This document shows, piece after piece, positions 43,900-55,100 of a stretch of DNA of 64,000 nt. Position 1 is the first letter of the stretch, and each line of letters opens with the position of its first letter. A program made the position numbers and the translations under genes. The notes under the pieces are model-generated. The model saw nothing but the letters and a program-made list of their open reading frames with translations. It ran no database searches and was not told the DNA's origin. Origin of the DNA: Isoperla grammatica. Taxonomy: Eukaryota; Arthropoda; Insecta; Plecoptera; Perlodidae. The stretch is from NCBI GenBank assembly GCA_945910005.1, contig OX246749.1:23352097-23416096 (forward strand). The letters run 5' to 3'.

Positions 43900-45620
43900 A
43901 TGTGATTACATACGTGCGGGTAAATACAATAAGAAGGCCACAAAACCACCGTGAGATTTGTCGTTCGTCTGGCTTCTCCACCTGTCTTGCTAAAAATCTC
44001 CAACTGATGGCAGAGTTAAAAGGTATGAGAATGGGTAGTGGAGAGTTTGAAGAAAAGCTGGAGGAACTGGTAGGTGTGGTACAAGATATGAAGAAAGAAC
44101 AAGAAGATGTACAAAAAGAGGTAAAGGACATTTCAAAAGGTATGACAAATGTAAAGAAGATTCAGAATCAGGAGGATGAAATCATACGAAAGCTTGAGAC
44201 AATGGAGGCAACATTAAAAACATCTCAATAAACATAGAAGGACTGTACGACATCCATGAACGGGAAGCTGAGTCAATAACTAAAATGACAAAACAAGTAA
44301 GGGAAACTACGGGAACCTACGCGGACATCGTAGCAAGAAACTTGCAAATGGATGAACGAAAGAATCAAGAACCGGAGAGTAAACAAAGGGAAACAAAGTA
44401 ATGTTTATTAAAGAAACAGAAAACGCTGAAACCAGAAGAAGCAGCAAATAGATTAAAAAGATTGTACTGCAGAAAATGGGTGACGAATTATCAAAAATGA
44501 AGATACGAAATATTCGTGAGATAAGAGATAATGGGATCCTCTTGGACCTCGATCCCAATGAAGACATTGAAAGAATACTAAAAAGTGATACACTGAAAGA
44601 ACTGGGGTTGAAAGAGGAGACACATATCAAGTAACGACCCAAGTTCCTAAGCTTTGACGTTCCATCTGAAGCTACAAACATAAATCTAATCAACGAACTG
44701 TATGCCAGAAATCAAGAAGAACTTATCACAATAGAAGAATGCAAAGAAGAAGTGAAGATCTGCTATACCAGAAGTTTCCAAGGAAAGAATGTGGTAATAG
44801 AAGTTGATTGATGATTGATTAATGAGGCTTAACGTCTCATTTTTTTCCAACAATGGCTAATCGAGACGATGAGCGGATGATAATGAAGATGAGAAAGATG
44901 ACGATGAAGAATAGAGCCACATCCGAAAACAGATCCATTGTACGTCGCGTGAGTCGTCATACGGGAGTCCAGCAAGGGAGGACAGGGCCAAGTGGGAGAA
45001 GACAATCAATGGGACAGTGGCGGGGGGGGGGGGGGGGAAGGGACAGGGTCTCCTTTCGTCGCCTCTTACGACTAGCAGAGTCACTCTGGGCCTATTCTGC
45101 CCCGGGCCCAGACGGGCAGTCGTCATACGGGAGTCCAGCAAGGGTGGGCAGGGCCAAGTGGGAGGAGAAATATTCAGTGGGACAGTGGGAGGGAAGGGAC
45201 AGGGTCTCTTTTCGTCGCCTCTTACGACTAGCAGAGTCACTCTGGGCCTATTCTTCCCCGGGCCCAGACGGGCAGGTAATAGAAGTAAGCCCAAGAATAT
45301 TCAAGAGATTTATGAGGGAAGGACGGATATACCTGGGTTATAGATCCCACAAAATAATAGAAGCTTTAACTCCAACAAGGTGTTTTCGATGCTTAGGCTA
45401 TGGACACATAGCAGAACACTGCAGTCAAGAGGAGAGAACATGTGGCCATTGTGGATACAATGGTCATCATTACAAAGAATGCCCGAGAAAAGCTAACCAT
45501 GAGCGATGTATTAACTACTACAAGGCAAAGAGCGACGATAAGCACAGCTATAGAGATACTAAGTGCCCGGAATATATAAAAGCCATAGCGATGCCCCAAA
45601 GAAAAATAGATTATGGATAG
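43900..45620 (+). pseudogene. R1-like LINE ORF1 (coiled coil and zinc knuckles)
   Basis: N-terminal coiled coil, charged: EEKLEELVGVVQDMKKEQED and KEVKDISKGMTN up to 44231, then a frame break and EGLYDIHEREAESITKM with TGTYADIVARN. Several stops follow. A SINE-like copy (44805-45274) splits it. Beyond it come SPRIFKRFMREGRIYLGYR, CFRCLGYGHIAEHC and CGHCGYNGHHYKEC, two CCHC knuckles, the nucleic-acid-binding part of ORF1. Ends about 45620. Confidence 0.78.
44805..45274 (-). mobile_element. SINE-like repeat copy 6 (head duplicated)
   Basis: Flanked by an exact 12-bp duplication GGTAATAGAAGT (44793-44804 and 45275-45286). It has the alternative GACTAGCAGAGTCACTCTGG head twice in tandem: 44805-45117 is a full unit and 45118-45274 repeats the head half. 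The second head may reflect template switching during insertion. Includes a G-run near 45022-45036. Confidence 0.92.
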
Positions 45621-45639
45621 TACAAGTCAAGAAACTTTA

Positions 45640-47889
45640 AAAGAAGTACGTATAGCGCAAATAACGCTCAAAGATCGAGAGACGTCGCAAGTCAAATACG
45701 AACACACATCAACGAGAGCAACATTGACATACAACTACAGGAACCCTACACATATAAACACCAAGTAAACGGGTATGGGACCTCCTGTAGAGTAATAGCA
45801 GGAGACGCAAACAACGAATGTGGAGCGGCCATAATGCTACGAAACGGAGACTACACGGTAACACGTATAAGTGCTTTATGCAACACACACATGGTGTGCT
45901 GCAACATCCAGGGACACTTCGGAGAAATTGTTGTGGGCTCCATTTACTTTCAGGCCAGGAACCCAGTAGATAAGTACGGAGAGTATTTAGAACTTATAGC
46001 CACTAAAATGAATAGCAGAAACCTAATTGTAGGGATGGATACGAACGCTGGGTCCACTTTGTGGTACAGCAAACAGGAAGATACAAGAGGTGAAGAAATA
46101 GAAGAAATAATCTACAGCTGTGGACTTACAGTCGTTAATGATAAAAAGTCAGATATATACTTTTAGCACAGCCAACGGCGAATCAAATATAGACGTGACA
46201 GTTACAAATAATCTGTTACACGGAGAAATAAGGAACTGAAGAGTGCAGGAAACAGGCATCACCAGTGATCACAACCTGATTGAGTTCAGCTTTTATAGTG
46301 AAAGATGTAATAGAAACAGCCCAGAAAGCATAGAACGCTATAATATAAAAAAGGCAAACTGGGACGTGTACAGACAGGTGTTAGAAGACAAACTACGTAA
46401 CTGGAACGAAATGTTGCGAACAACGAGAGCCGCAGAAGCTGTGACCATAGTCACAGATGCGATGATAGCAGCAACCAAACAAGCGATGAAGGTCAGGACA
46501 AAATGCACCAGAACAGTACCCTGGTGGTGCGATGAGCTCCATCACCTACGGAGAGAACTATTGCAGTAGCGTAAGCAATATCAAACATCAAGAAAAGCGA
46601 CAGGCACAGATGGAAATAAACACGAAACTTAAAGATTCAAACGAGAAGAAAGATCAGCTAGAAAGAAATATCAACGGGAGATTAGAAGCAGAAAACAAAA
46701 ATCATGGCGAGAACTTGTGGAAGGGACCGGAAATGAAGACCCATGGGGACTGGTGTACAAGTAAACACGCGGCAAGGTACGTAGCGATGAGATTTCTAAC
46801 ACTGTCGTAGACTCCCAAGGACAAGAAACTGAAGAATGGGTAGATTCTGCCGAGGCACTCCTAGACAAGATGGTACCCAAAGACAATCTAGATGAGACGC
46901 AAGAGCAGCAAGACATAAAGGACGAAAGTGACAACTACATTGGAGCACCAGACCTCTCTATGTTCTCGTTAGAAGAAGTCGGACTAGCTGTTCTCCAAGC
47001 TAAAAAAGGAAAATCACCAGGATATGATGGACTAGAAAGAGAAATGATAGAGGAGACCTGGGACTATACCCAGAATTAATAAGAGGAAAATTCAATAAAT
47101 GCTGGAACGAAGGCACGTTTCCAGACATATGGAAAAGGGGGGTAATAAAGGTGTTAAAGAAGGCTGAAGACAAACCTAATAACCGAGTGGAAAGCTACCG
47201 CTCAATAACCCTACTACCAATCCTGGGTAATGTACTGGAAAGATTAATAGTCATCAAGATCAATGAAAAGTGTTCAAACTCGGAATTATCAGCAGAAAAC
47301 CAGTATGGTTATAAAAAGGGTAGATCAACTGAAGATGCCATAAACAAGATGATGTACGAAATAGGAAACAGCGACACGAAATACGTTATGATTATGTTCA
47401 TCGACATTAGCGGTGCGTTCGACAACGTGTGGTGGCCCAGTGTTTTAAGAAGATTACGGTTAATGGGGGCTTCATCACACTTATACAATATAATCAAGAG
47501 CTACTTCAAGGACAGAACGGCTGAAATAAACATTGGGCATACACGAGTTGTAAGGAAGGTAGAACGAGGATGTGCGCAAGGATCTATTCTGGGCCCGATA
47601 ATCTGGAACGTCATATTCGACGAAGAGACAAACCTGCACAATGAGGGAACTACAACTATTGCTTATGCGGATGATAAAGCCGTCGTGGTGAGAGGTAAAT
47701 CAAGAGCCGAACTTGAAGCAAGAGGCAATGAAGTGGTAAGAAGAAGCACCACGTGGAATAAAACTCACAAGATGAAGATGTCAGAGACAAAAACCAAAAT
47801 AATGATGGTGAAGGGCAAGTTTTCCGGAACGAGGAACCCCAGCATAAAGGTCAATGGGAGAAACGTTGCCATGGTAAAGAGATATAAGT
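45640..47889 (+). pseudogene. R1-like LINE ORF2 (endonuclease and RT)
   Basis: Endonuclease pieces: VVGSIYFQARNPVDKYGEYL, RNLIVGMDTNAGSTLWYS, then SDHNLIEFSFYSE. Linker VPWWCDELHHLRREL. RT from about 46990: KKGKSPGYDGLEREMIEE, SYRSITLLPILGNVLERLIV, YGYKKGRSTEDAINKMMY, IMFIDISGAFDNVWWPSVL, GCAQGSILGPIIWNVIF, TIAYADDKAVVV. Frame breaks at about 46165, 46569, 46810, 47078. The catalytic YADD box is intact. The C-terminal Cys/His module is missing. Confidence 0.83.
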
Positions 47890-48284
47890 TGAAATGCAAC
47901 CCTGACACCCCCAACCTTCACATTTCCCGCCGACACCCAGTCCCAGTAATATGTTGTTGGATGTGTCATAATTACAGCCTGTGAAATGTGTATGTTTAAA
48001 TGTTATGTGTTTAATGTTAATGAAATGTAATGTTGTGTAGTTTGTGTTTTATCTCTGTCTTATGTTAGTCTAATTAAAGTATTGTACTTTGTTAGTTAGT
48101 TTTACTTAGTTCTTGTAAGGTATTCTCGAAATACACAGCGTGCAAATCATTGGGTCCGAGGCTATACAGGCCAAGGTGACGCGCACGGAGGGCGGGAGAC
48201 GGAACGCCCGAGGAAGACAGTGGGAAGTGGACAGCGGACAAGGACACACGCGGGGGAGTGTGTCGGGCGTACCAACCCTCCAGT

Positions 48285-48900
48285 ATCTACGTCATAAACT
48301 GTGTTTTCATCATAAACTGTGTTTTCTCTCAGTAAACTGTGTTCTGAGTAGTATCTACGTCATAAACCGTGTTTTCATCATAAACTGTGTTTTCTCTCAG
48401 TAAACTGTGTTCTGAGTAGTATCTACGTCATAAACCGTGTTTTCATCATAATGTTTTTTCATAGTGTCGAGATGCAAAGAAAACATGAGGAAATGGGGAT
48501 TTCTGGAGGATCACGAACCATGTGAATGCGGACAGATTCAGGATCCCCAGCACCTGCTAGTCTGCCCAAATCTAGAGCAGACTTGTACAATAGAGGATCT
48601 AATTTTAGCAAATGACAAAGCCATAAAAGTGGCGGATTTTTGGAAATTAGTTGTCTAGAACGGTGTTCCGGACACGGAAACGAACGAACGATCATAAACT
48701 GTGTTTTCTCTCAGTAAACTGTGTTCTGAGTAGTATCTACGTTATCAACTGTGTTTTCATCATAAACTGTGTTTTCTCTCAGTAAACTGTGTTCTGAGTA
48801 GTATCTACGTTATAAACTGTGTTTTTTTTTTTATCATAAACTGTGTTTTCTCTCAGTAAACTGCGTTCTGAGTAGTATCTACTTTATAAACTGTGTTTCC
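48285..48900. repeat. About 72-bp tandem repeat within the Gypsy C LTR
   Basis: Units of CATCATAAACTGTGTTTTCT + CTCAGTAAACTGTGTTCTGA + GTAGTATCTACGT(C/T)ATAAAC. Five to six units, split by the LINE fragment at 48452-48692. Length varies through T-runs (for example near 48824). Confidence 0.9.
48452..48692 (+). mobile_element. LINE ORF2 C-terminus with 3' end, inside the tandem repeat
   Basis: Codes SRCKENMRKWGFLEDHEPCE, CGQIQDPQHLLVCPNLEQ and KVADFWKLVV, then a stop. C-x-C ... H-x-x-x-x-C is the Cys/His module after RT in Jockey/R1-group LINEs. The 3' end ACGGAAACGAACGAACGA matches 32395-32449 reversed. It might be the missing 3' end type of the R1-like LINE next door, but that is a guess. 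Confidence 0.7.
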
Positions 48901-49447
48901 TGCCACGGAGTGTGTTCCGGCCATCCATCACCATCCATCGTCTGGCCGAGGTGACTACCATCATCGCAGCACCCTACGTTTTGTTACCCGACCAATGGCA
49001 ACGCCCACGGACTATTCAGACCACGCACAGTGATGAGTACACCCACACGGGGAGACCTGTTCTGATTATTTTTATAATTAACCTGTAACCGGTAAAATGT
49101 TTCTATGATAGATTTCATGCCCCACAAATGTTGGCATTTACACTCGTAATATAAGAATAATCTGGATTCCTGGTGCACGGTAATTTGTACCTACTACCTA
49201 GTTAACTTTCCCCTACCTTCAAGGTTCCCGAACCCGGCTACCTATAGCCACATTACATCTGGCGCCCAACGTGACCTTGACTGCTCCGTGGGGGAGACCA
49301 CGACTTCCTAGTGTTTTTTTTTTATGTATACGTTTATGTTGTGGGATTGCATACATATATTTGTGTTTACTAAGTAGAGTTGAGGGTGCATGGTAAGAAC
49401 GCGCTCAGGACGAGGCGTTGATTTGTCCTGGCGGCCCACTGGACACC

Positions 49448-50617
49448 ATGGATTCCGAAAGGCTCGCGTCCTTAATAGAGTCGTTAAGGACCGACGTACA
49501 AGGCTACCGCCATGACTCGACGACCCAGACCCAACAACTGGTGACCCAATTAGCGGCTCTCAGGTCTAAATGTGCCGACCAGATCACCACGATCCGCGGC
49601 GAAGTAAGCGATACGGCGACTCAACTGTATGCGCTCGGGGGTTCTGTACAGACCTTGTCCGCGCAAGTAACGGCGTTGGAGGCGCGTCACGAGCGGGGGG
49701 CAGACTCCCAGGCGGCCGTCGGTAGCCACATGCCATTCAGTTGGGGGGCGGATACTAAATCACAAGCGCCACTACCATTGTTTGATAGTGCTGATAGTAA
49801 AACACACCCAATTGCATTTTTAAAGGAAATTGACACGTATTTTGATCTGTCTCGTACACCAACGCACTTTCAAGTTAAATGAGCAGCAGCCCAATTGCGT
49901 GGGCCGGCCAAACGCTGGGGCGACGTGTTTTCCGACCGCTTCGAATCGTTTGCCGAATTTCGACGGATGTTCCTAAATGAGTATTGGGGGGCTGCACAAC
50001 AAAGAAGTGTTAGGTACGAACTATACCACGGCAAATGCCCGACGCGTTTTGAAACCTCTATGGCCGACTATTTCCTTCGAATTATCTCTAAAGCAAGATA
50101 TTTTATTGATTGATTAAAGGGACTTAACGTCTCATATTTATGCAACGATGGCTAATCGAGACGATGAGCGGGTGATAATGAAGATGAGAAAGATGATGAT
50201 GAAGAATAAAGCCACATCCGAATCAGATCCATTGTACGTCGCGTGGGTCGTCATACGGGAGCCCAGCAAGGGAGGGCAGGGCCAAGTGGGAGGAGAAATA
50301 TTCAGTGGGACAGTGGGAGGGAAGGGACAGGGTCTCTTTTTGTCGCCTCTTACGACTAGCAGTCATTCTGGGCCTAATCTACCCCGGGCCGAGACGGGTC
50401 TCCTTTCGTCGCCTCTTACGACTAGCAGAGTCACTCTGGGCCTATTCTTCCCCGGGCCCAGACGGGTCAAGATATTTAACCCCAAAGGTGTCCGACGAAG
50501 ACATAATCAACGCAATAACCGGCCACTTTAGACCAGACGTGGCAGCTACGCTACTTGCAGCTAACAAAACCACGATTGACGAGACCCTCACATTTTTGCA
50601 TAAATTAGACGAAACGA
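49448..50617 (+). pseudogene. Gypsy C gag
   Basis: MDSERLASLIESLRTDVQGY, a coiled-coil-like N-terminus (TQQLVTQLAALRSKCADQIT), a linker, then capsid: PLPLFDSADSKTHPIAFLKE, a stop at 49879, LRGPAKRWGDVFSDRFESFA, EFRRMFLNEYWGAAQQRSVR, ADYFLRIISKARY. A SINE-like copy (50104-50467) interrupts; the reading resumes LTPKVSDEDIINAITGHFRP and TTIDETLTFLHKLDE. Frame agrees across the insertion once one copy of its duplication is ignored. Confidence 0.82.
50104..50467 (-). mobile_element. SINE-like repeat copy 7 (alternative head, partly doubled)
   Basis: Flanked by an exact 10-bp duplication CAAGATATTT (50094-50103 and 50468-50477). Carries the GACTAGCAG...CCCCGGGCC head about one and a half times (50340-50400 and 50400-50466). 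Inserted in Gypsy C gag. Confidence 0.92.
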
Positions 50618-50929
50618 TAGATTGATATTTGGGCTTAACGTCTCATATTTTTGCAACGAGGCTAATCGAGACAATGAGTGGGTGATATATGAAGATAAAA
50701 TAGGGAGCTGTTTGGAGGAAAGGGGCAAGTAGGAGGGCGCGTGAGGAAAGGGGAAAGGGGAGGAAAAGGGATTGGGGTGTGGACTGCACTTCGTCTGACT
50801 TCTCCTCCTCGACCAGTCCGGCTTGGGTGGCCCTACCAGAAGCATACGCTTTCGCCGGCATAGCTCTCGGGATCAACAAAGCACGCAAACCTACCCACCA
50901 CGATAAGGTAGCAGTCCTTGGGCATGTAA
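50618..50929 (-). mobile_element. SINE-like repeat copy 8
   Basis: Flanked by a 9-bp duplication ACGAAACGA (50609-50617 and 50930-50938). Uses the GTTTGGAGGAAAGGGGCAAG subfamily body with the standard head. Inserted in the end of Gypsy C gag, only 150 bp from copy 7. Confidence 0.9.
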
Positions 50930-51804
50930 ACGAAACGAACAAGCGAAAACAACACGATTCAAATGTGGCCAAACAACCACAGTCTGAACAAAAACCGTAC
51001 AACAGCGCTTCTCAGTCAAACTGGCGACAAACGGGACAAACCAAACAACATGACACCACGGCCGACAAGCGCCATTCACAGCCGTATGCTAACACCGGGA
51101 ATAGCAACGCGCGCAACCCAAACACCCAATGGCGTACCGACAATGGGGGTAATCGCGACTACTCGTCAAACTCCCACTCACGCAATAGGGACAACGCGCA
51201 GCGGACCGACAATAGGCAAATTCGGTCCCTAGAACTTGTGGACGATACGTGTCCGGCCGATGGCGTTAAAGATGGGGAATCTGAGGACGGTGAACCAGCG
51301 ATTGAATGTGAAATTCATCACATCACCATGGAGAATAGCGCGGAACTCCTTTCCGACGACGAGAGCACGGTAGCGAGCCACAAATCACCCGAGCTTGCGG
51401 GCTTATTTTACAACTCGATCGCAGCCCCAATTCTAATTGACTCGGGAAGTGAAATATCTTGCATCTCTACCGCTTTCTACACTGAAGTCCACGAGGCTAC
51501 GGGAGGCCTTCCCACGTTGCCTATCCCTGCTATTAAAGTCGTGGGTGCAGTTGGCACTACCAACAAGCTCGTGTCCAAACAAGTACTTCTCGACGTGTCA
51601 GTCGGTGATTGGAGAGGCGAGGTAGTTTGTATAGTTGTACCGGGGCTATCGCGACAAGTTATTTTTGGAGCAGACTGGCTGTATGACAACAAAGCCTCAA
51701 TTCACTTCAAGGAGGGGACTGTAAACATTACACACAAAAACGAAACTGTGACACTCCGCTTTCAGAACACGGTCCCCACACTAACACGACACTACACAGT
51801 ATAG
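50930..51804 (+). pseudogene. Gypsy C gag end and aspartic protease
   Basis: Low-complexity Asn/Gln/Thr/Arg-rich stretch (about 130 residues), an acidic segment (DGVKDGESEDGEPAIECE), then protease APILIDSGSEISCISTAFY, with D-S-G active site, and VIFGADWLYDNKASIHF. Ends in a stop at 51804. I see no zinc knuckle. Confidence 0.82.
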
Positions 51805-52619
51805 AGACTCGAACTAGAAGAATACCCAGACATACGGTCGCCAGAGACCATCTTGGTCAAGACAGATGATCCCGGCCTGACAATAGACCACCGGGAGACA
51901 CACCTATTGAAAAGCGGGCACAACGCTATCGACAGAAACGGGGCAAACGGGGCTGACAGGAGAACAGCAACGTTAACTGTTTACCACCCTCGACGAGCAC
52001 AAGGCCATCTTCTCCGACAAACCAGGGCTGACCAACCTATACGAGCACACCATTGAGCTCACAGATAATACACCGTTTCAACAAAAGACATATCCTATTC
52101 CCTACGCACACAGAAACGCGGTCAACGAACAGATTGAGACGATGTTACAGGACGGAATAATTTAGCGGGCGCAAACTCAGTTCATTAACCCGTTAGTGAC
52201 AGTAATAAAAAAAGACAAAACCGTGCGACTTTGTTTCGATGCGCGACTTCTCAACTCGAAAATGGTTAAAGATCACGAACGCACGAAAGACCCCGAAGAA
52301 GTGCTTCAACGATTCAAGAAAATTAAATATATGACAACAATTGATGTAACGAGCTCCTACCATCAGGTGCCGTTAAGATACAAGGACAGACAGTACACCG
52401 GGTTTTTACACGAACCTAAATCTTACGTGTTCAGAGTCTTGCCTTTTGGCATATCTAACGCAGTCGCAGGATTCACGAGGTGTGTCGAGAAAGTTTTGGG
52501 ACCTGACGTATTACAATTCACGACACCCTACGTAGACGATTTGCTTGTTACGTCAGAGACTTGGGAGGAACATATTAAACACCTAAACATACTGTTCAGT
52601 AGACTACGGGCAGCACGGC
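51805..52619 (+). pseudogene. Gypsy C reverse transcriptase, first part
   Basis: Several frame changes up to about 52165 (FQQKTYPIPYAHRNAVNEQI-like linker, stop at 52163). From 52196: IKKDKTVRLCFDARLLNSKM, MTTIDVTSSYHQVPLRYKDR, FRVLPFGISNAVAGFTRCVE, catalytic PYVDDLLVTSETWEEHIKHL, LFSRLRAARLK. Cut at 52622 by Harbinger 2. The next part is at 54621. Confidence 0.85.
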
Positions 52620-52699
52620 TTAAGGTGCGTCCACACTAGCCGAACGAACACTGAACGAACTCCGAACACCGAACGTTCGGTTAGTCTGGACGTCGCTCC

Positions 52700-52745
52700 G
52701 AAGGCAAATCGAAGGCACACCGAACGTTCGGTGTGCCTTCGGTCG
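52700..52745. other. Hairpin in the Harbinger 2 left end
   Basis: CGAAGGCACACCGAACG and CGTTCGGTGTGCCTTCG form a perfect self-complementary arm centred at about 52723. Similar though shorter palindromes occur in the right end (CCGACTCCGAA/TTCGGAGTCGG near 54555-54580). Confidence 0.8.
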
Positions 52746-52847
52746 GGATGCGGAGTGTGTCGGTACATCAAAGAAAGTTCGTCCGTAGTGTGGACGGGAA
52801 AACAGCCATTCGGAGTTCGGTCCACAGCGAGGGCTGGTGTATTGATA

Positions 52848-53006
52848 ATGGCAGCTAAACCAGAATGGTCTGAGGAGGCTATGATAAGCCTAATTAATTA
52901 TTATAGAGAAAATGATCTCTTGTGGGATCCAAAGAATCCCAAGTATCACCATAACATCAAAAAGCAAGACGCGTGGGATGAAATTGGTATGATCTTCAAT
53001 TGCAAG
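52848..53006 (+). CDS. Harbinger 2 MADF-like DNA-binding protein, first exon
   Basis: MAAKPEWSEEAMISLINYYR, ENDLLWDPKNPKYHHNIKKQ, DAWDEIGMIFNCK, then donor GTAAGC. Exactly 53 codons. W-x-x-x-x-x-x-L-I-x-x-Y ... L-W-(D/N)-P ... W-x-x-I is the MADF domain pattern. Downstream exons are not convincing; the intron holds long microsatellites. Partner gene of the transposase on the opposite strand. Confidence 0.8.
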
Positions 53007-53097
53007 GTAAGCATTGACATATCTACAAAATAGTAATAAACATTACCGCTAAAAAAGTAGTGACCCTTCAAGTGTATGTCCTGGTGACTATGAGTGT

Positions 53098-53154
53098 AAG
53101 TGTCGGTGTGAGTGTGTGTGTGAGTGTGCGTGTGCGTGTGCGTGTGCGTGTGCG

Positions 53155-53230
<76 letters not shown>
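53098..53230. repeat. (GTGTGC)n and (TTA)n microsatellites
   Basis: A TG/CG-alternating tract (53098-53157) passes straight into about 24 units of TTA/ATT (53157-53230). A second, shorter GTGCGTGTG tract is at 53562-53598. Confidence 0.95.
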
Positions 53231-54090
53231 AATGGACCGATAGGGGAGAGAAAACGTTGTTCCAAAAGGATATATTTTTCTCAAAACTGAAACAAAAGAA
53301 CTAAATGCTGACGGAAAACAATTTTGAGGACGTTAATAATGTATGGCAGAGAAAACAAAAAATAACTAGGAAGAGCCTAATGGGCTTCTACCTTCCGTCG
53401 AAAATACTTACAAAATTATTAATATTTGGGTTTGGGTGAGCAAACCCTATCGGTCAGTAACTGAAGATATACATGAGCTTCACTGGGATAGTGCTTGGCT
53501 AAAGAGGAGCTCTCCATCAAGGATGGAACAGAACGCCTCTCTCTCGCACCACTATGCCCTTGTGCGTGTGTAAATGTCGGTGTGCGTGTGCGTGTGTTTT
53601 GTTCTCTTTTGTGTTTTTCTCAGCTGTCTTTGTGCAGCAATACCATATGTTTCAGAATCACGCCCGATTAGTACTACTATTTTCAAAGCTATTCAACACT
53701 CTTCTTTTCACCCTATTTATACATTTCCACGAAACTACCCTTTAGCAGCCACAGCATTCCAACAATATATTTTCAGTACGTATTTTTTTTTTGCAATCGT
53801 TGCAATAGAAATTGAGGGTGACCTGCTCCCACAAAAACCCATGAACTTACAATAAATTCATTCATCTCATACCTCCCAGTTGAACTTCGCCGAAAAATGA
53901 AAGTTAGAATTTTACATCAAATAGAACTATATGGATGCCTATATGTGCCGCGATACACCCTGTAGACCTTGTATTTATGTGTTTATTTATTTAATGTTTA
54001 TCCTAATTACTAATAAACTGACACAAAGGAGGACAAAAATATATTATAATAAAAAGAGTATAGTGTACCAGCTGTTTATACTTCATAAAG

Positions 54091-54444
54091 TTATAGAACA
54101 TTGTCCCCCCCCCCCCCCCCCCCCGATCCCAAAAAACGCAGGGTGATGCCAAGTCTTTCGTCGATAGGGATCGATTCACGGAGATGTGTATTCACCTTAG
54201 AAATGGCGGGGCCAATGCTGTTTAGTAAATATTCAAAGTTGGTTTCAGACATTCTACAAAAATTTCGAAATTGTCCTAAATTTTCTCTCTTTAAGTCCGT
54301 TAATAAGTCTCTTCCTCTGTATCTTCTTCTACTTTGAAATAGTGATGACATCCAACAACGTCTTTTCCTCTTCAATCTTCGCTTTGCAGCGCTACCGAGG
54401 ACAACACGGCAAGCACTTAAAATAATAAGTTCATCGTCCGACAT
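54091..54444 (-). pseudogene. Harbinger 2 transposase, N-terminal exon only
   Basis: MSDDELIILSACRVVLGSAA, basic linker, SLFQSRRRYRGRDLLTDLKR, NLGQFRNFCRMSETNFEYLL, ERLGITLRFLGSG. This matches the N-terminal helical region of Harbinger transposases (the 'RFLA-(S/T)-G' end precedes the HTH exon). At the LRFLGSG end a C-run of about 22 (54104-54125, plus strand) begins and the catalytic DDE exons are absent. Confidence 0.83.
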
Positions 54445-54620
54445 TGTCTACACACAGACTAAACCACCGTACAGACAGCGAGCTACGGATCACCTCCGAT
54501 TCCGAACGTTCGTTGTTAGCACCAAATGGGGACCGAACGAAGACCGAACGAACTCCGACTCCGAACCTTCGGAGTCGGAGTTCGTTCGGTGTTCGTTCGG
54601 CTAGTGGGGACGCACCTTTA

Positions 54621-55100
54621 CGGTAAACTTCAAGATTGATTTATGGGGCTTAACGTCTCATATTTATGCAACGATGCCTAATCGAGACCATGAGCGGGTG
54701 ATAATGAAGATGAGAAAGATGATAATGAAGAATAAAGCCACATCCGAATCAGATCCATTGTACGTCGCGTGAGTCGTCATACGGGAGTCCAGCAAGGGAG
54801 GGCAGGGCCAAGTGGGAGGAGAAATATTCAATGGGACAGTGGGGGGGAAAGGGGATTGGGGTGTGGACTGCACTTCGTCTGACTTCTCCTCCTCGACCAG
54901 TCCGGCTTGGGTGGCCCTACCAGAAGCATACGCTTTCGCCGGCATAGCTCTCGGGATCAACAAAGGACGCAAACCTGCCCACCAAAGAAGTCACAGTTTT
55001 GTAGGGATAGGGTTCTTTTCCTCGGTCATATCCTGACCACAGACGGCATTTTAACCGACCCTGAAAAAACGGCTATCCAGCGTTTCAGCTATAGTACGTC
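54621..55100 (+). pseudogene. Gypsy C RT, second part, split by SINE-like copy
   Basis: TVNFKK at 54621-54636, interrupted by SINE-like copy 9, then SQFCRDRVLFLGHILTTDGI and DPEKTAIQRF (54985-55095). This is the RT thumb/connection of the same pol as 51805-52619. The match ends at about 55095; RNase H, integrase and the 3' LTR are not in the window. Confidence 0.82.
54637..54984 (-). mobile_element. SINE-like repeat copy 9
   Basis: Tail GATTGATTTATGGGGCTTAACG at the left, head truncated at CAAACCTGCCCACCAA at the right, so it lacks the last part of the stem-loop present elsewhere. Flanking duplication is short (AAG or similar). Confidence 0.88.

Larger units (their letters stand above)
43862..47889 (+). 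mobile_element. R1-like LINE, broken, 3' end replaced by Gypsy C
   Basis: ORF1 remnants (43900-45620), endonuclease (about 45780-46190) and RT (about 46980-47889) in order, with many frame breaks. The CCHC knuckle form of ORF1 and the RT signature FIDISGAFDNVWWP are characteristic of the R1 clade. It stops in the post-RT region at about 47889 where the Gypsy C LTR begins. The flanks are not 28S rDNA. Confidence 0.8.
47890..49257 (+). repeat. Gypsy element C, 5' LTR (1.37 kb, repeat-filled)
   Basis: Starts TGAAATGCAACCCTGACACC in the R1-like LINE and ends GCCACATTACA. Followed by TGGCGCCCAACGTGACC (49260-49276), a tRNA-Lys-type primer-binding site. Inside lie a roughly 72-bp tandem repeat and a LINE fragment. 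The LTR is far longer than the 144-bp LTR of Gypsy B. No second copy is in the window. Confidence 0.75.
52623..54617 (+). mobile_element. PIF/Harbinger DNA transposon 2 (internally deleted)
   Basis: Long inverted ends: left AGGTGCGTCCACACTAGCCG, right complement AGGTGCGTCCCCACTAGCCG, then repeated CGAACGAAC/CCGAACG strings on both sides. Flanked by an exact 3-bp TTA (52620-52622 and 54618-54620), the canonical target. Contains a MADF-type first exon (plus) and the first exon of a transposase (minus). The catalytic exons are missing, so it is non-autonomous. Confidence 0.93.

Noticed and set aside
43862..47889. R1 element in its usual 28S rDNA site
   Set aside because: The flanking sequence is a TIR element and a Gypsy LTR, with no rRNA-like sequence nearby.
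53116..53304. Poly-Tyr / poly-Ile ORFs
   Set aside because: Translations of the (TTA)n microsatellite in the Harbinger 2 intron.
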